Assembly (NCBI GenBank): GCA_021828345.1
Contig: JAJZJI010000055.1
Location: forward strand, 1 to 7,432
DNA: 7,432 nucleotides
Direction of reading: 5' to 3'
Source of the DNA: Microcaldota archaeon
GTDB taxonomy: Archaea; Micrarchaeota; Micrarchaeia; Micrarchaeales; Micrarchaeaceae
The position numbers and the translations under genes are program-made. The notes under the pieces were generated by a model. The model did not search any database. It was not told the DNA's origin and saw only the letters and a list, made by a program, of their open reading frames with translations. Positions within the stretch are counted from its first letter, which is position 1. The number at the start of each line of letters is the position of its first letter. This document shows, in pieces, positions 1 to 6,790 of the stretch.

Positions 1-1892
1 CAGTAAACACAAGCGTAGTTAACCAGGGTTCATTGTCGCACTTTAATGTATCTGGTCATCAGGTATATGTGAAGGTGAATTCAACATTCGTTGGAGGTTC
101 ATTCTCATACCAAAAGTGGGCAAAGGTGCAAATATACTCTAATGTATATAATATAACAAGCGGTAAGGCATTCAACACAACAAATGATCCAAATTGGTAT
201 ACAGAGCTTGAGTGGACAAACTCGTCTGGTTCAGGTAAGACAAATGCATTGCAGAGCATAATTCTATATGGAACAACATCGCTCTCAAGCACATTATTAC
301 CAGGACAGAACTTTAACTTCATAACAAACCCATCAACATACAAACTACAATTTGTTGGAAGCACATTAGGAACAGCAAACTATGATCCAGTTACTGTTGT
401 ATCTTCAACAGGCAGTGGCATAGAATATCAGAACACACCAACATCAACAACACCATCAAGTATAGCAAATGTATTGTCTGGAGGTACAGCAACAGGTACA
501 ATATACTCAATAAATACAACAGCAATAACAGAGCCAGCTCAGGAGTTAGTAGTCAGCTCATCAATACCAGATGCATTTAGTTATGCAGGTCAGACAGGTA
601 GCACATTGACATATGATCTAACACCATACAACTACACAGCAGGGACTCAGGTTGAGGCAAATGTATTGACATCAAGCAATGCAAACGTAATGGTAACATT
701 AACAGCAGCAAATGGTAATTTCATAACCCCAACATATCCATTAACAGTAATATTAAATGGATATAGATCAGGTCAGCCAGTATCTACATCATACACATTC
801 AATGCAAGCTCTCAGTCATTGAGCGAGAATAGCGTATTCTTCGACAATATGACAAGCATACAGGTAACAAGAGCACTTCCAGGTCTAACAATAACAGCAA
901 AAGAGGTTCCAACATCAAATGCAGCAAATGCAGTAACATTAGGAACACTGGGAACAGGTTCAACACCTATATTGTTATATACACAATCTGGTAAGAACTA
1001 TGATCTAAGAACAGTTGGTACAAGTGTGACATACAACCAGCAGAATGGTGAATCATCATCAACATTTAGCATAAGTGGCATTTCAGGTCCTGGCGCAGGT
1101 ACTGGAATACACAACTATGGTACATACACACTAAGTGAGTACAACGTTCCATCATCAACATCATACACAGACAATGTCGAGATAGGTATAGTAAACTCAA
1201 CAGCGGGTCCAAGTGCAGCACCACTATTCCAGTTGAACTACACAGCAAGTCCGTCAACAACGCCAGGTACACATGATAACGTAACATACGTGTCATCACA
1301 GGGCGGAAGCGGAATAAATGCAGAATCTGGATTCATAACAGAGCGCGGTAGTAAGATAGCATCAATAACACCATCAGAAGTGGCAATAAACATGGCAAAG
1401 AGTGTCGGACAGTTGGAGTTTGCATTATCAACCAATGCATCATCTGCAGTGGTAAAGAACGCAAAAGTATATGGTCCATTTGGCGTAGGTCAATTGACAA
1501 ACATACCAAATGTTTCAATATACCAAGTGAATGCAACCCCAGTAGTAAGTTCTGGTTACACAATAACTGGAATAGACAACTTAACATCAGAGCCAGTTAA
1601 CATGACATCACCAACACTATTGAAGAATCTTGCAACAACAAGTCCATTAGTAGTACTAGACAGCAACATCAACTCAGGAGATTCGCTCATATTGGTCGGT
1701 AGCGGTTATGTAAACACATTGTCGCAACAGATGGAGCAGGCACAGAACGTAACGAATGCTGAACTTAACGTAACAGGCGGTAAGGTAATCGCAAAGGGCA
1801 ACCAAATATTGGTAGCAGGTTACACAGCAAACCAGACAACAGCAGCAGCAAACAGCTTCATTGAGCAGCTATACGCACTTGCAGCAAAATAA
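1..1892 (+). CDS. S-layer protein, 3' part (5' end outside window)
   Basis: The frame is open to the left edge (first full codon at position 3), so the true start is off the window. The TTG at 33 is only an internal leucine codon. The visible 629 residues contain no cysteine and are very rich in Ser, Thr, Asn and Gly with many N-x-S/T sequons, as expected for an exported surface-array subunit. Two parts look like archaeal S-layer proteins. One is an ERGS segment followed by an AINMAKSVGQLEFAL-type segment (about 1341-1430). The other is a C-terminal module from about 1640 to the stop, with LILVGSGYVNTL near its start and QILVAGYTANQT near the end, resembling the archaeal S_layer_C family. Codon choice differs from the neighbours: Thr is mostly ACA, and C-ending AAC and TAC are favoured (6 AAC to 1 AAT in the last 50 codons), consistent with very high expression. 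No membrane anchor is visible at the C-terminus. Assembly into the surface lattice is inferred from the family. Confidence 0.8.
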   Translation, partial: VNTSVVNQGSLSHFNVSGHQVYVKVNSTFVGGSFSYQKWAKVQIYSNVYNITSGKAFNTTNDPNWYTELEWTNSSGSGKTNALQSIILYGTTSLSSTLLPGQNFNFITNPSTYKLQFVGSTLGTANYDPVTVVSSTGSGIEYQNTPTSTTPSSIANVLSGGTATGTIYSINTTAITEPAQELVVSSSIPDAFSYAGQTGSTLTYDLTPYNYTAGTQVEANVLTSSNANVMVTLTAANGNFITPTYPLTVILNGYRSGQPVSTSYTFNASSQSLSENSVFFDNMTSIQVTRALPGLTITAKEVPTSNAANAVTLGTLGTGSTPILLYTQSGKNYDLRTVGTSVTYNQQNGESSSTFSISGISGPGAGTGIHNYGTYTLSEYNVPSSTSYTDNVEIGIVNSTAGPSAAPLFQLNYTASPSTTPGTHDNVTYVSSQGGSGINAESGFITERGSKIASITPSEVAINMAKSVGQLEFALSTNASSAVVKNAKVYGPFGVGQLTNIPNVSIYQVNATPVVSSGYTITGIDNLTSEPVNMTSPTLLKNLATTSPLVVLDSNINSGDSLILVGSGYVNTLSQQMEQAQNVTNAELNVTGGKVIAKGNQILVAGYTANQTTAAANSFIEQLYALAAK

Positions 1893-1902
1893 GAACGGTA
1901 GT

Positions 1903-1970
1903 AATTTCTTTCTTTTTCTTTTTTAATTTTTCTTTTTAATTTTTATTTCTATTTTTAATTTTTATTTATC
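1903..1970 (+). terminator. Multi-T archaeal terminator after S-layer gene
   Basis: This nearly uninterrupted pyrimidine stretch starts about 10 bases after the S-layer stop codon. It holds three exact copies of TTTTTAATTTTT (1920-1931, 1933-1944, 1952-1963) plus further T-runs upstream. No GC-rich stem precedes it. Archaeal RNA polymerase terminates on oligo-T tracts without a hairpin, and repeated tracts give more complete release. That would fit the end of one of the most strongly transcribed genes in the cell. Confidence 0.8.
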
Positions 1971-2321
1971 TAATATTAACGCGAGTTGTGTTTTTAATAG
2001 CTAAAATCCTTTTTGGCAAATAATATTTACAGGCAAATAAATATTCGTAAAATCCAAATATATCTAAGAAAATTAATATCTACTTACTTAAAATTAAGTG
2101 TGTTCTAGCAAAAGAATTTACCTATTTGACAAATGCTTCTAATTAACTTTATATACTGTTAGGGGGGTATAATATACTATTTTATAAGTGGCATATATTA
2201 TATGGCGCTAAAACTTATTTCTGAATTTACAAAGCCTATAAAATTTAACTAAAAATAAGTAAACCATTTTTAACACAAATAATTAATGTTAAATAAAATC
2301 TACGACATAAAAACAAATATG
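1971..2321. other. Long AT-rich intergenic region, no confident gene
   Basis: About 350 bases between the S-layer terminator and the promoter of the next operon. I see no tRNA, no rRNA and no convincing protein gene on either strand. It does contain a TATA-like TTTATATA (2148-2155) followed by a run of six G (2162-2167), a dyad GTATA-A-TATAC (2167-2177), and a second dyad CATATA-T-TATATG (2192-2204). The only small frame just downstream is a 16-codon ATG frame (2202-2252) with no clear ribosome binding site. The direct repeat GGCAAATAA (2015-2023 and 2032-2040) may be chance in such AT-rich sequence. Confidence 0.5.
2148..2155 (+). promoter_or_regulatory. Possible distal TATA box
   Basis: TTTATATA matches the archaeal TATA consensus and would place a transcription start near 2178, between two short dyads. 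If used, it would make a leader of about 190 bases for the exported-protein operon or a small RNA. The element is AT-rich in an AT-rich spacer, so chance occurrence is a real alternative. Confidence 0.3.
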
Positions 2322-2329
2322 TTTATAAA
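2322..2329 (+). promoter_or_regulatory. TATA box of the two-gene operon
   Basis: TTTATAAA, flanked as G-TTTATAAA-C, stands 39 bases upstream of the ATG at 2369. The usual archaeal spacing of about 26 bases from box centre to start point predicts transcription from about 2352. This gives a short leader of about 17 bases that includes the GGTG ribosome binding site. It also argues against the upstream in-frame TTG at 2342, which would lie before the RNA begins. Confidence 0.7.
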
Positions 2330-2359
2330 CCTTTATTGTAATTGTTCTACAAATATCTC

Positions 2360-2363
2360 GGTG
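2360..2363 (+). promoter_or_regulatory. GGTG ribosome binding site
   Basis: GGTG complements the conserved archaeal 16S 3' end and lies 5 bases (TATTA) before the ATG at 2369. The next gene has the same GGTG-N5-ATG arrangement. This decides the start in favour of 2369. Confidence 0.65.
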
Positions 2364-2368
2364 TATTA

Positions 2369-4441
2369 ATGAATTCAAAATATATGTTATTTGCGATGTT
2401 AATGGTTGTTGTTGGCGCTAGCGCTTTTGGTCAGAGCACCATACAGATAAATCAAAGTGTAAGATCCTCAATTTCAATATATATACCAAACGCGATAATA
2501 AATGGCTCAACATATTATTCTATGGCATACTTTGGCAGCAATTTTATAGTAATGCAAACGGGCAACAATTACATAGTAATAAATGGCACTGCCCCTTATT
2601 CAATAATCGCCAATAATAAGACAATAACGCCTCTATTGCGCGAGTTCATACTTAATAAATATGCATTAAATCAATCAACGCTTAATGCATTAAAATATAA
2701 TGTATCTGCATTTGTCAGCAATGGTGCAAAATCAATAGCACAATGCCTTGAGAATACCGGATTAAATGGCAGTTATACATGCACTACGGCAAATTACTGT
2801 TATTCTTGTCAAACAGTATCCGCATGCAGCGGTTATCTTTCAAATACAAGCACGCAACCTGTAATAGAGAATGCGATAATAAATTTTTCAAAGATATATG
2901 ATTCATATAATTCAAGCTACTCTAATTTTACAAAATTGGAGTCCAAGATAAATAACACAAATTATTATAACTATATAAATGCACTTACAAATAATGCATC
3001 CGGAATTATAAATACGCCTCAAGCGCTGCAGAGAAATCCGCTATTCCCGCCGCCTGCTGGATTTGACATGGCACTATTTAAAAACTGCCCCGTATTTGTA
3101 TCGTTATCATCTCCTTGGTATTGTCAGCTGTTAAGCTTTTGTAATACATTGACATTTAATAATACGCTTGCAAATAATGCAAAATCCAACATAAATAAGA
3201 TAAATGCGCTTCCAGTATCTAATAGCAGCATAAATTTAATAGTAAGAAATTCAACTGCTCTTGCTCAGTCTTATTTAGGTCCTGTAATAATAAGGGTGAA
3301 TACCTCGATATACGATAATGTGCTGTTAAATAAAACTTTTAAATTATATAATGCAACAATCAAAAATGCATCGTATATTGATTCAAAAGTATATAATGCG
3401 GGTATGTATGCGCTTGTATCAACTATGCAGAATACGTTTAACTCAATTAAGTCAAAGGGCATTTATCAGAATATAACCGCTGCAAATATAACGTTATCGT
3501 CACTAATGAAAAGGGTTAATGAGTACTATTCCAATATAAGTTCGGTATATAATGTAGCATATAATGCGGTAGAGGCAAGCTCTGGTATTGTGCTATCAAA
3601 GCAATTAGACTATCCATACGATAATAATGTTGCCGCACTAGCAACTTCTAGCAGCGCTCTGCTTGCAACATTTAACAATAGGATAAATTATAGTAATTTG
3701 AGCACTATAACCTCACAAGCAAATGCAATATCCTTAAACGCAAGTAGGTATGGTACACCATTTAGCATGCCAAATGTTGTAAAGTCAATAGACTCATTTT
3801 TTGTAATGCCGCTTGCAGGCATATCCGCATCTAATATAATGTCAAGAAATGCGATTGCTCCTCTCTATGCGGGATTGCTTTCATTTATAATTGGTATAAT
3901 CATAATAGGAATAATATACCAATTGACATACGTAAAGTTGCATAAAAGGCATAAATTAAAGGTTTCAAGAAATGTCAGAAATGCCTGGATAAAGATGTTT
4001 GCGATATTTTTTGTTATCGTTCTTATATACGTATATATAACATATGCTCTAGCATCGAGCGCAAATAACTCACTGCCAGTGGATAATTTCATATCCATAT
4101 ACAATCATAGCAGTAATGTTGCTATAATAGTGAATAGAAGTTCTGAAATAAATGCCTCGGTTACATCCTGTATAAATTCTATAACTGCATCTGCAAAACT
4201 TGCAAAAAAGAATGTCACCATAATAAATGAGAAGAATCTTGTCTGCAGCGTTACAAATTCTACAGGTTTTGCAAATCCAAACTGCATAAATAGTGTTGTG
4301 GGTACAGGTGAGCCATCTATACTTATAAGCGAGAATAATAGCAACTACATAATTTATAAAGGCATGTATGGAAATATATTATACGCTGGAGGTGTTCCAA
4401 CATCAACAAATTCCTGTTATCTATCCAGCATATTGAAATAG
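2369..4441 (+). CDS. Exported Cys-rich surface protein with TM hairpin
   Basis: A 690-residue protein of no family I recognise. The ATG at 2369 is chosen because GGTG lies 5 bases upstream and it gives a clean signal peptide (hydrophobic to about residue 20, FGQS region as likely cleavage). Residues 21-497 are extracellular by prediction, with eight cysteines in two groups (C126, C138, C144, C147, C153; C240, C252, C258). A long Asn/Ser/Ala-rich, probably helical region follows (about 260-460). Two membrane helices (about 498-522 and 543-563) flank a strongly basic loop (KLHKRHKLKVSRNVR), which the positive-inside rule places in the cytosol. The C-terminal 125 residues are again outside and carry four cysteines (C601, C626, C639, C683). 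I count about 33 N-x-S/T sequons outside the membrane, suggesting heavy N-glycosylation. The C-terminal half resembles the whole of the next gene's product. It heads a two-gene operon. A surface or adhesin-like role is inference only. Confidence 0.75.
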   Translation: MNSKYMLFAMLMVVVGASAFGQSTIQINQSVRSSISIYIPNAIINGSTYYSMAYFGSNFIVMQTGNNYIVINGTAPYSIIANNKTITPLLREFILNKYALNQSTLNALKYNVSAFVSNGAKSIAQCLENTGLNGSYTCTTANYCYSCQTVSACSGYLSNTSTQPVIENAIINFSKIYDSYNSSYSNFTKLESKINNTNYYNYINALTNNASGIINTPQALQRNPLFPPPAGFDMALFKNCPVFVSLSSPWYCQLLSFCNTLTFNNTLANNAKSNINKINALPVSNSSINLIVRNSTALAQSYLGPVIIRVNTSIYDNVLLNKTFKLYNATIKNASYIDSKVYNAGMYALVSTMQNTFNSIKSKGIYQNITAANITLSSLMKRVNEYYSNISSVYNVAYNAVEASSGIVLSKQLDYPYDNNVAALATSSSALLATFNNRINYSNLSTITSQANAISLNASRYGTPFSMPNVVKSIDSFFVMPLAGISASNIMSRNAIAPLYAGLLSFIIGIIIIGIIYQLTYVKLHKRHKLKVSRNVRNAWIKMFAIFFVIVLIYVYITYALASSANNSLPVDNFISIYNHSSNVAIIVNRSSEINASVTSCINSITASAKLAKKNVTIINEKNLVCSVTNSTGFANPNCINSVVGTGEPSILISENNSNYIIYKGMYGNILYAGGVPTSTNSCYLSSILK

Positions 4442-4444
4442 GTG
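4441..4444 (+). promoter_or_regulatory. GGTG ribosome binding site overlapping stop codon
   Basis: GGTG begins at the last base of the preceding TAG stop and lies 5 bases (TGTTA) before the ATG at 4450. The spacing copies that of the first gene in the operon. It supports translation from 4450, not from the overlapping GTG at 4444, and suggests coupled translation. Confidence 0.65.
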
Positions 4445-4449
4445 TGTTA

Positions 4450-5100
4450 ATGGCAGTTAAGAAGAATTTAAATAACAAAAGTACGCATAAGAGCGTTGCG
4501 CATGTTAAGCAGACTATTAATACAAAAACAACTGAGAAAGCAAAGGAGCAGGCATTGCATACAAAAAATGCAAATAATAAAAAGCCTCAAACCTCAATTA
4601 CAAAAAGAGGGCTTGCAATAGTTGCATTAGGTGTTCTAATAATTGTTATACTCTTTGGCGCAATCTTTTATAGTGTCCCGTATATAAATAATGGGAATCA
4701 GTCATTTAATACATTTAAATCCAATTTTAATAGTGCAAAGAATGTCAGTATATATATAAATGATAATAATTCGGTTGCATACCCCTATATGATATCATGC
4801 GAGGCCGCTCTTATAGAAGAATTAACTGGGCCTACCAGCGCGCATAGGCCTGCAAATAGTATAAATTTATATGTTTTGCATAATAATTCATGTGTTTATA
4901 ATCCTGGAGGTTTGGGTTCGCTTTTAAAGAATTATACATATACAAGCTCAAGTGCCTGTTTGTCTTATGGAAATTCAACCCCAAGTATATCTGTTGGATA
5001 TAGTAGTGAGAATGCGACAAAAATAATAAATAATAAATTAACATTTGTTGGCGATAGCGCATTTTTGCAGCAATGCGGCATCTCATATCAGATAACCTAA
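4450..5100 (+). CDS. Single-pass membrane protein with four-Cys ectodomain
   Basis: A 216-residue protein of no family I recognise. Residues 1-53 are Lys-rich and hydrophilic, one helix spans about 54-76 (LAIVALGVLIIVILFGAIF), and the rest is predicted outside. There is no cleavable signal peptide; the basic N-terminus should stay in the cytosol (N-in, C-out anchor). The ectodomain has exactly four cysteines (C117, C148, C170, C209), suggesting two disulfides, and about seven N-x-S/T sequons. It aligns by eye with the C-terminal domain of the upstream protein: NVSIYIN against NVAIIVN, then SC, an NSCV or LVCSV strand, a third Cys, TPSISV against EPSILI, and a final Cys after a LTFVGD or ILYAGG strand. 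The gap from helix to the NV strand is about 20 residues in both. It starts 8 bases after the upstream stop, so the two are co-transcribed. No clear oligo-T terminator follows, so some read-through into the next gene is possible. A partner role with the upstream protein is inferred. Confidence 0.75.
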   Translation: MAVKKNLNNKSTHKSVAHVKQTINTKTTEKAKEQALHTKNANNKKPQTSITKRGLAIVALGVLIIVILFGAIFYSVPYINNGNQSFNTFKSNFNSAKNVSIYINDNNSVAYPYMISCEAALIEELTGPTSAHRPANSINLYVLHNNSCVYNPGGLGSLLKNYTYTSSSACLSYGNSTPSISVGYSSENATKIINNKLTFVGDSAFLQQCGISYQIT

Positions 5101-5153
5101 TAGCATAAATGGATATCCTATATATACGCTAAATGACGGACTATATAAAAAAA

Positions 5154-5161
5154 TTTATATA
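5154..5161 (+). promoter_or_regulatory. TATA box of the CAP-like gene
   Basis: TTTATATA ends 28 bases before the ATG at 5190. Standard archaeal spacing predicts a start point near 5184, giving a leader of about 6 bases or none. No GGTG-like site lies just before the ATG, which fits leaderless or near-leaderless translation. The box is also one arm of an 8-base inverted repeat with TATATAAA at 5142-5149. Confidence 0.65.
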
Positions 5162-5189
5162 CACATACCGTAAGAGTGTATAAGATAGT

Positions 5190-6677
5190 ATGGAAAAAAA
5201 TACGATTAAGAATGGGTATTTAAGAGCATCTATTGTTGCAGGTGCATTGGCAGTTGGCATGTTCTTACGAACGCCAGCAGATGCTAATGCATATTCGTTA
5301 GTAGCCCAGCAAAACACTACCTATAGTAGTGAGCCTGTAGCGTATAGTGGCGCAGAGCATGAATATTATAAAAAATCTATAGCTGCATATCATAAAACAA
5401 AATTATACCATGATGTACGTTCAATGGAGCTTGCACATCGTTATGATTTAAATTTAAATCAGAAGGCGCAATTGCAGAGCAATGTCGGCAAAGGCTTTTT
5501 ATTTTATCTTGTAAATAAGGCAAGAGAAAAAGCAGGGCTTAGTACTGTTGATAATATGAATTTAATTGCAACAGAGCAGCATGCATTATATGTTGGTCTT
5601 TCTAAGACTACAACAACGACTGATGGGCTAGCAATGACGCCAAATATGAGAAATAATGTTTATGGTGGTCATGAATATATAAGAGAGGTTGTGGATTATA
5701 TAAGCTATAAAGAGCGGATTCCATCATCAGCCCAGACAGAAATGTATGTTGCAAATGCAATGTATAGTTGGCTTAATACTCCAAAGTATCGTGCACGAAT
5801 ATTAAATCCAAATGTAAATGAGGTTAGTATCTCATTATGGTTTAATTATGTATACACGCCTAATGCGCAAAAACGTGCTGCGCCATATGGTATGAGCATA
5901 GTTTTGGATAATTTAACAAATGATATACGCTGGTTATATAATTCTCCCATAATATTTTCTAATGGTAATGTAGTATTGACGGGTAAAACAACTCCGGAGC
6001 TTTTAAGATCTCTTAATAACATTGAAATTAAGCAATATCCTTCCTTATCATTTAAGAATAGTTACGCGCCAAGAGTCGTAAGCAATAATGCAGCAGTATT
6101 AAACATAGGGCAGTATGGAATAACCTCGCAAAATAGTGCAATAAACGTAAGCCCACAGGTTCAAGTAATATCTACCCATCCTTTAGTATCAACTGCAAAT
6201 GGCGGAGGAGGTGTATCTGTGGTCAATTTATTTAATATGCCTGGAGGTAAACAATTGCTAAGCGAAGGCTATAAAGTTGCAAAGCGTGGACAATTGCCAA
6301 CAGCGCCACCAAATGTTCATCTACCAAGTTGGGTTCCAAAAACAATGAATGGAACAGAGTATGTAAATAACTCAACACCTAGCAATCAAAATAATACTAC
6401 TCCAAATGGTTCAAATTACCTGATGGCAAATCCAAGTGCCTATCAGACATTTTTAAATTATAATAACGGAACATTTAAAATGTGCTTTAATATAAATGAG
6501 ATTATAAGAATTAATGGCAGCATGCAAGCAAAACCTGGCGTATATGAAATGATTCTAAAAAATAGCTCAGGCGCTGCAGTATCCACTATCAGTGTTTTTG
6601 TAAATAATAATGGCCCATATAACGTGTCATACGCTCAAATCCCAAAGAATTTCTGGGCGCAACATATCAGAAGATAA
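5190..6677 (+). CDS. Secreted CAP/SCP-like domain protein
   Basis: A 495-residue secreted protein. The N-terminus has basic residues, a hydrophobic core (about 13-26) and an ADANA end, so signal peptidase I-type cleavage after A34 is likely. No further membrane helix is seen, so the product is probably released or held by the S-layer. Residues about 100-240 resemble the CAP/SCP superfamily (PR-1/antigen 5). Helix 1 reads LVNKAREKAGLSTV, then EQHALYVG with H131, then YGGHEYIREVVDYI where GEN(I/V) normally sits, then AMYSWLNTPKYRARILNP, which matches the W-x-x-S-P-x-H-R-x-x-I-L signature. The His of that signature is replaced by Tyr200 and the GEN motif is absent, so the usual His/Glu metal cavity is probably altered. 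The region after 240 is beta-like and of unknown fold. Residues about 416-475 (KPGVYEMILKNSSGAAVST) may form an Ig-like end domain. One cysteine only (C432). The CAP call rests on motif reading and the function is unknown. Confidence 0.65.
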   Translation: MEKNTIKNGYLRASIVAGALAVGMFLRTPADANAYSLVAQQNTTYSSEPVAYSGAEHEYYKKSIAAYHKTKLYHDVRSMELAHRYDLNLNQKAQLQSNVGKGFLFYLVNKAREKAGLSTVDNMNLIATEQHALYVGLSKTTTTTDGLAMTPNMRNNVYGGHEYIREVVDYISYKERIPSSAQTEMYVANAMYSWLNTPKYRARILNPNVNEVSISLWFNYVYTPNAQKRAAPYGMSIVLDNLTNDIRWLYNSPIIFSNGNVVLTGKTTPELLRSLNNIEIKQYPSLSFKNSYAPRVVSNNAAVLNIGQYGITSQNSAINVSPQVQVISTHPLVSTANGGGGVSVVNLFNMPGGKQLLSEGYKVAKRGQLPTAPPNVHLPSWVPKTMNGTEYVNNSTPSNQNNTTPNGSNYLMANPSAYQTFLNYNNGTFKMCFNINEIIRINGSMQAKPGVYEMILKNSSGAAVSTISVFVNNNGPYNVSYAQIPKNFWAQHIRR

Positions 6678-6717
6678 TTTGCAAGAATTATAACCACTTA
6701 TTTGTATAGTGTGAATT

Positions 6718-6760
6718 GATTTTGCTCTTATTCATTTATTATTCTGCATCTATTTTTATT
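6718..6760 (+). terminator. T-rich terminator after CAP-like gene
   Basis: Scattered T-runs (GATTTTG, TCATTTATTATT, CTATTTTTATTG) begin about 40 bases after the stop at 6677, in the 113-base gap between convergent genes. This is weaker than the S-layer terminator. The minus strand of the same gap has no comparable T-run for the opposing gene. Confidence 0.45.
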
Positions 6761-6790
6761 GTTTATAAGTGGACAAATGTTACCAAAGAG

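Noticed and set aside
33..35. TTG as start of the S-layer gene
   Set aside because: The same frame is open without a stop to the left edge, and there is no signal peptide or promoter here. The gene is simply cut by the window.
59..1587. Antisense open frames across the S-layer gene
   Set aside because: They are shadows of the biased codon use of the S-layer gene, with no promoter, binding site or sensible protein features.
2181..2191. TTTATAAGTGG, repeated exactly at 6762-6772
   Set aside because: Only 11 bases and mostly A/T. The second copy leads into no gene on its strand, so I treat it as chance.
1893..2341. CRISPR array, tRNA or transposon ends in the long spacer
   Set aside because: I saw no regularly spaced repeats, cloverleaf-like GC-rich segment, transposase frame or target duplication.
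2342..2368. Upstream TTG start giving nine extra residues to the exported protein
   Set aside because: It lies before the transcription start predicted from the TATA box at 2322-2329. The ATG at 2369 has GGTG at good spacing and gives a better signal peptide.
4444..4449. GTG start for the four-Cys membrane protein
   Set aside because: The GTG overlaps the GGTG ribosome binding site. ATG at 4450 has the same spacing as the first gene of the operon.
3271..5086. Antisense open frames across the two-gene operon
   Set aside because: They mirror the sense coding frames, have no ribosome binding site and overlap strongly supported genes.
6694..6772. 8-base inverted repeat CCACTTAT / ATAAGTGG with about 63 bases between arms
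   Set aside because: The loop is long and AT-rich and the arms are short, so a meaningful hairpin or site is unlikely.
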